A stretch of DNA of 17,782 nt from Melioribacteraceae bacterium (lineage in GTDB: Bacteria; Bacteroidota; Ignavibacteria; Ignavibacteriales; Melioribacteraceae): NCBI GenBank assembly GCA_023230485.1, contig JALNXG010000074.1, positions 1-17,782 on the forward strand, written 5' to 3'. Every line of letters starts with the position of its first letter. Within the stretch, counting starts at the first letter, position 1. Shown here piece after piece: positions 15,897-17,782 of this stretch. The notes under the pieces are model-generated. The model saw only the letters and a program-made list of their open reading frames with translations. It ran no database searches and was not told the origin of the DNA. The translations under genes were made by a program, and so were the position numbers.

Positions 15897-16973
15897 ATGA
15901 AAAAAATCCTAGTAATCGCTCTATCAGGAATTGGGGATGCTTTAATGTTCACTCCCGCATTATCATTCCTAAAAAAAACTATTCCATCTGCTCAAATAGA
16001 TGCTCTTATCATGTTTAAAGGCGTAAAAGATATCTATGAACGCCTTCCTGAAATAAACACAATTCATTATTTTGATTTTCTTAAGAATCCCAAATTAGAT
16101 TCCATCAAATTTGTAATGCAGCTTCGCAAAAATAATTACGATGCCATTATTAATGTTTATCCTTCAAATAGGATGGAATATAATTTAATTAGCCTTTTAA
16201 TCGGCGCACCTAAACGAGCAGGGATAAAATATCTAAGAAGTAATTTTAAAGAACTTGGATTTTTAAATAATGTTACCGTCAAAGAGGATGATTCGGTTCA
16301 TAACGTTGAAGAGAATGTAAAACTTATTGAGAGATTAACGCGAGCGAAAGAGAACGAGATAGAAGGATTGAAAATTATTCTTAATTCCGATGAGATTGAA
16401 TTCGCAAATCAATTTGTTTCAAAAATAAAAGAGAAAGAGAATCAATTATTAATCGGTTTTCATCCGGGATGCAATACACTTAAGAATCATGAAAAAAGAA
16501 GGTGGGAGATTGAAAAATTTGCTGAACTTGGCAATCGATTGATTGAAAATTTCGATGCTAAAATATTATTATTTGGCGGACCTGATGAGATGGAACTGAA
16601 GAATGGTGTAATAGATAAAATTAAATCGGGGTATGCCTTTTCGGTAGATACAAATACTTTCACTCAAACAGCCGCAGTAATAGAAAAAGTAGATTTATTT
16701 ATTACTAATGATTCGAGTCTTATGCACACAGCCGCCTCAATGAAGAGAGACGTTGTTGCTATTATAGGACCAACCAACAAAAATTATATATATCCGTGGA
16801 AAACAAATTATGAAATTGCGAGTTTGGAATTAGAATGCTCCCCCTGCTTTTTCTATTCACCACGACCATTGACTTGCAGCCGTACCGACATTCAATTCAA
16901 ATGTATAAAAGAATTGAATGTCGATACTGTTTATAATAAAGCTTCACAAATGCTGCAAAGAAAATTCTCTTAA
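15897..16973 (+). CDS. Family 9 glycosyltransferase, ADP-heptose:LPS heptosyltransferase-like
   Basis: GT9 enzymes add heptose or related sugars to the LPS core or other envelope glycans from the cytoplasmic face. The 358 residues show the two-Rossmann GT-B layout. MKKILVIALSGIGDALMFTP at 1-20 is the acceptor-domain signature. The linker to the second domain precedes LLIGFHPGCNTLKNHEKRRW, then LLFGGPDEMEL and the donor motif TNDSSLMHTAAS (270-281; His277), and IIGPTNKNYIYPW. The end contains SPCFFYSPRPLTCS, a Cys-containing segment seen in many GT9 proteins. The ATG at 15897 is fixed by the conserved N-terminus, yet no SD precedes it and the terminator ends 10 nt upstream. Expression may rely on read-through, a promoter inside the upstream coding end, or a near-leaderless mRNA. 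Donor unproven. The stop is 7 nt from the convergent nuclease/PLC gene. Confidence 0.9.
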   Translation: MKKILVIALSGIGDALMFTPALSFLKKTIPSAQIDALIMFKGVKDIYERLPEINTIHYFDFLKNPKLDSIKFVMQLRKNNYDAIINVYPSNRMEYNLISLLIGAPKRAGIKYLRSNFKELGFLNNVTVKEDDSVHNVEENVKLIERLTRAKENEIEGLKIILNSDEIEFANQFVSKIKEKENQLLIGFHPGCNTLKNHEKRRWEIEKFAELGNRLIENFDAKILLFGGPDEMELKNGVIDKIKSGYAFSVDTNTFTQTAAVIEKVDLFITNDSSLMHTAASMKRDVVAIIGPTNKNYIYPWKTNYEIASLELECSPCFFYSPRPLTCSRTDIQFKCIKELNVDTVYNKASQMLQRKFS

Positions 16974-16980
16974 TGAAATA

Positions 16981-17782
16981 TTAAAATTTCAATTCGGGGT
17001 TTCCGGCTTCTATATAGGCGCTATTTATAATATCTGCCAATGCTTTTGCCGCACTATTTATCGATTCAATTGTTATATACTTTGTTCTATTCCAAAGCAA
17101 TTCATAATACTTATCTTTCTCTTTAGATGCGAATTTATCACCACTTAGGACCAATTCCACGTAAGTATTCGATTCATTAATATAATCGAAAATTTTATAT
17201 TCTAAATCTTCTTTTTGCACGGTACCAACATCAAATTTTACTAAACCCTTTATAATCTCATCCAAATAATAATCCACCATTTCGATTTCATACCTAAAAT
17301 GAATTCCCTTCTGACCCGTTAATTGACCATTGTAATTGATAGTTGCATGCATTGCTTGATGACCATCGGCTACATAATGAGATAAATCAGCAAGATAGAG
17401 AACTATTTTTTCTTTCTCACCGGATTTAAACGCATCGACTAATTTTTCATATGTATCCAAAGTAGCCCAAGGTAAGTAACCTTGCTTTACAAGAACGCTA
17501 TCGGGATAACGTGATTTTAATTCTTCACGGTTAAGAACTATTTGACCTTTCAAATATTCCGGGAAGAAATCTATATCGATAAAATGTTTTGGGTACTCAG
17601 TTGGGTCATCTTTCTTTCTATTATCGGGATCCACCGAACGAGTGATGATTTCTTTTATTATTGAATCAGGAAGATTTATCTTAGTTTTTAAGAATTCTAA
17701 TGAGTGCGCCGTAATTAATTTATGTCCTTTATCTCCCCAAGCTGATAAATTAAGGGGAATTACCGCAATTAATAACAAAACT
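16981..17782 (-). CDS. Secreted zinc-dependent S1/P1 nuclease or phospholipase C-like enzyme (5' end outside window)
   Basis: The frame is still open at the right edge, so the signal peptide start lies outside. The TTG at 17778 is probably an internal Leu of a signal ending LNLSA. Cleavage there would give a mature N-terminal Trp, as in nuclease P1 and Bacillus cereus phospholipase C, where Trp1 binds zinc. Counting from it, the tri-zinc ligands fit: Trp1, His6, Asp37, His52 (KHFIDID), His121, Asp125 and His131 (LSHYVADGHQAMH), and His147. The final ligand position holds Glu151 (IHFRYE) rather than the Asp of P1; Glu is what B. cereus PLC uses. Substrate is therefore either single-stranded nucleic acid or phospholipid. 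About 253 mature residues, close to the family size. Convergent with GT9. Confidence 0.88.
   Translation of the reverse strand, partial: VLLLIAVIPLNLSAWGDKGHKLITAHSLEFLKTKINLPDSIIKEIITRSVDPDNRKKDDPTEYPKHFIDIDFFPEYLKGQIVLNREELKSRYPDSVLVKQGYLPWATLDTYEKLVDAFKSGEKEKIVLYLADLSHYVADGHQAMHATINYNGQLTGQKGIHFRYEIEMVDYYLDEIIKGLVKFDVGTVQKEDLEYKIFDYINESNTYVELVLSGDKFASKEKDKYYELLWNRTKYITIESINSAAKALADIINSAYIEAGNPELKF

Noticed and set aside
16974..16991. Inverted repeat TGAAAT-N6-ATTTCA between the GT9 and S1/P1-like genes
   Set aside because: Only six AT-rich pairs, overlapping the coding end and with no T-run; too weak to call a terminator.
17776..17778. TTG at 17778 as start of the S1/P1-like gene
   Set aside because: It would leave a signal peptide without a charged n-region, and the frame continues to the window edge, so the real start is probably beyond it.
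1..17782. CRISPR arrays, insertion sequences, tRNA or rRNA genes, defence islands
   Set aside because: I saw no regularly spaced repeats, transposase or integrase motifs, terminal inverted repeats or RNA gene signatures; coding density and base composition look even across the window.

Overview
The window is about 17.8 kb of AT-rich bacterial chromosome, densely packed with coding sequence. It has no mobile elements, RNA genes or CRISPR arrays that I can see. The protein families point to the Bacteroidota/Chlorobiota/Ignavibacteriota group. The clues are an APH-kinase/RapZ-C fusion next to a MurU-like nucleotidyltransferase, a long DUF2723/GT117 membrane protein, and short, often SD-poor or overlapping gene starts. 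An ignavibacterial assignment is my best guess, from gene style and base composition only.

Left part, plus strand (2-7503): the 3' four fifths of metH, a sugar-kinase-like protein fused to a RapZ C-terminal domain, a MurU-like sugar-1-phosphate nucleotidyltransferase, a secreted CocE/alpha-amino-acid ester hydrolase-like enzyme, and a YhcH/NanQ-family cupin. The genes overlap or nearly abut (28-nt overlap, ATGA overlap, then gaps of 1 and 9 nt), so they look like one transcription unit. It ends at a hairpin at about 7513-7548. The kinase, nucleotidyltransferase and YhcH protein together suggest salvage of cell-wall or other amino sugars (kinase gives sugar-1-P, nucleotidyltransferase gives NDP-sugar). 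MetH appears to be a passenger or co-regulated partner.

Middle part, minus strand (7557-10943): a Tat-exported DUF362 protein is followed, after one codon in the same frame, by a membrane polyferredoxin that fuses NapH-like and NapG-like halves. A separate secreted FKBP-type prolyl isomerase lies downstream with its own probable promoter. The DUF362/polyferredoxin pair looks like a membrane-to-periplasm electron-transfer module whose terminal partner is not in the window.

Right part: from a short divergent promoter region, a small polytopic membrane protein and a hotdog thioesterase run rightward, with the second start directly after the first stop. They converge on a family 2 glycosyltransferase gene. 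Further right are a small charged protein of unknown function and the large GT117/DUF2723 protein O-mannosyltransferase-like gene, closed by a strong intrinsic terminator. A GT9 heptosyltransferase-like gene begins only 10 nt after that terminator. At the right edge, a convergent secreted zinc-dependent S1/P1 nuclease or phospholipase C-like gene runs off the window. Three glycosyltransferases within about 5 kb suggest an envelope or protein glycosylation neighbourhood.

The most interesting items are the kinase-RapZ-C fusion lacking the basic RNA-binding tail of RapZ, the NapH-NapG fusion coupled in frame to a Tat DUF362 protein, and the terminator directly abutting the GT9 start codon. None can be shown to be a wholly new system from sequence alone.
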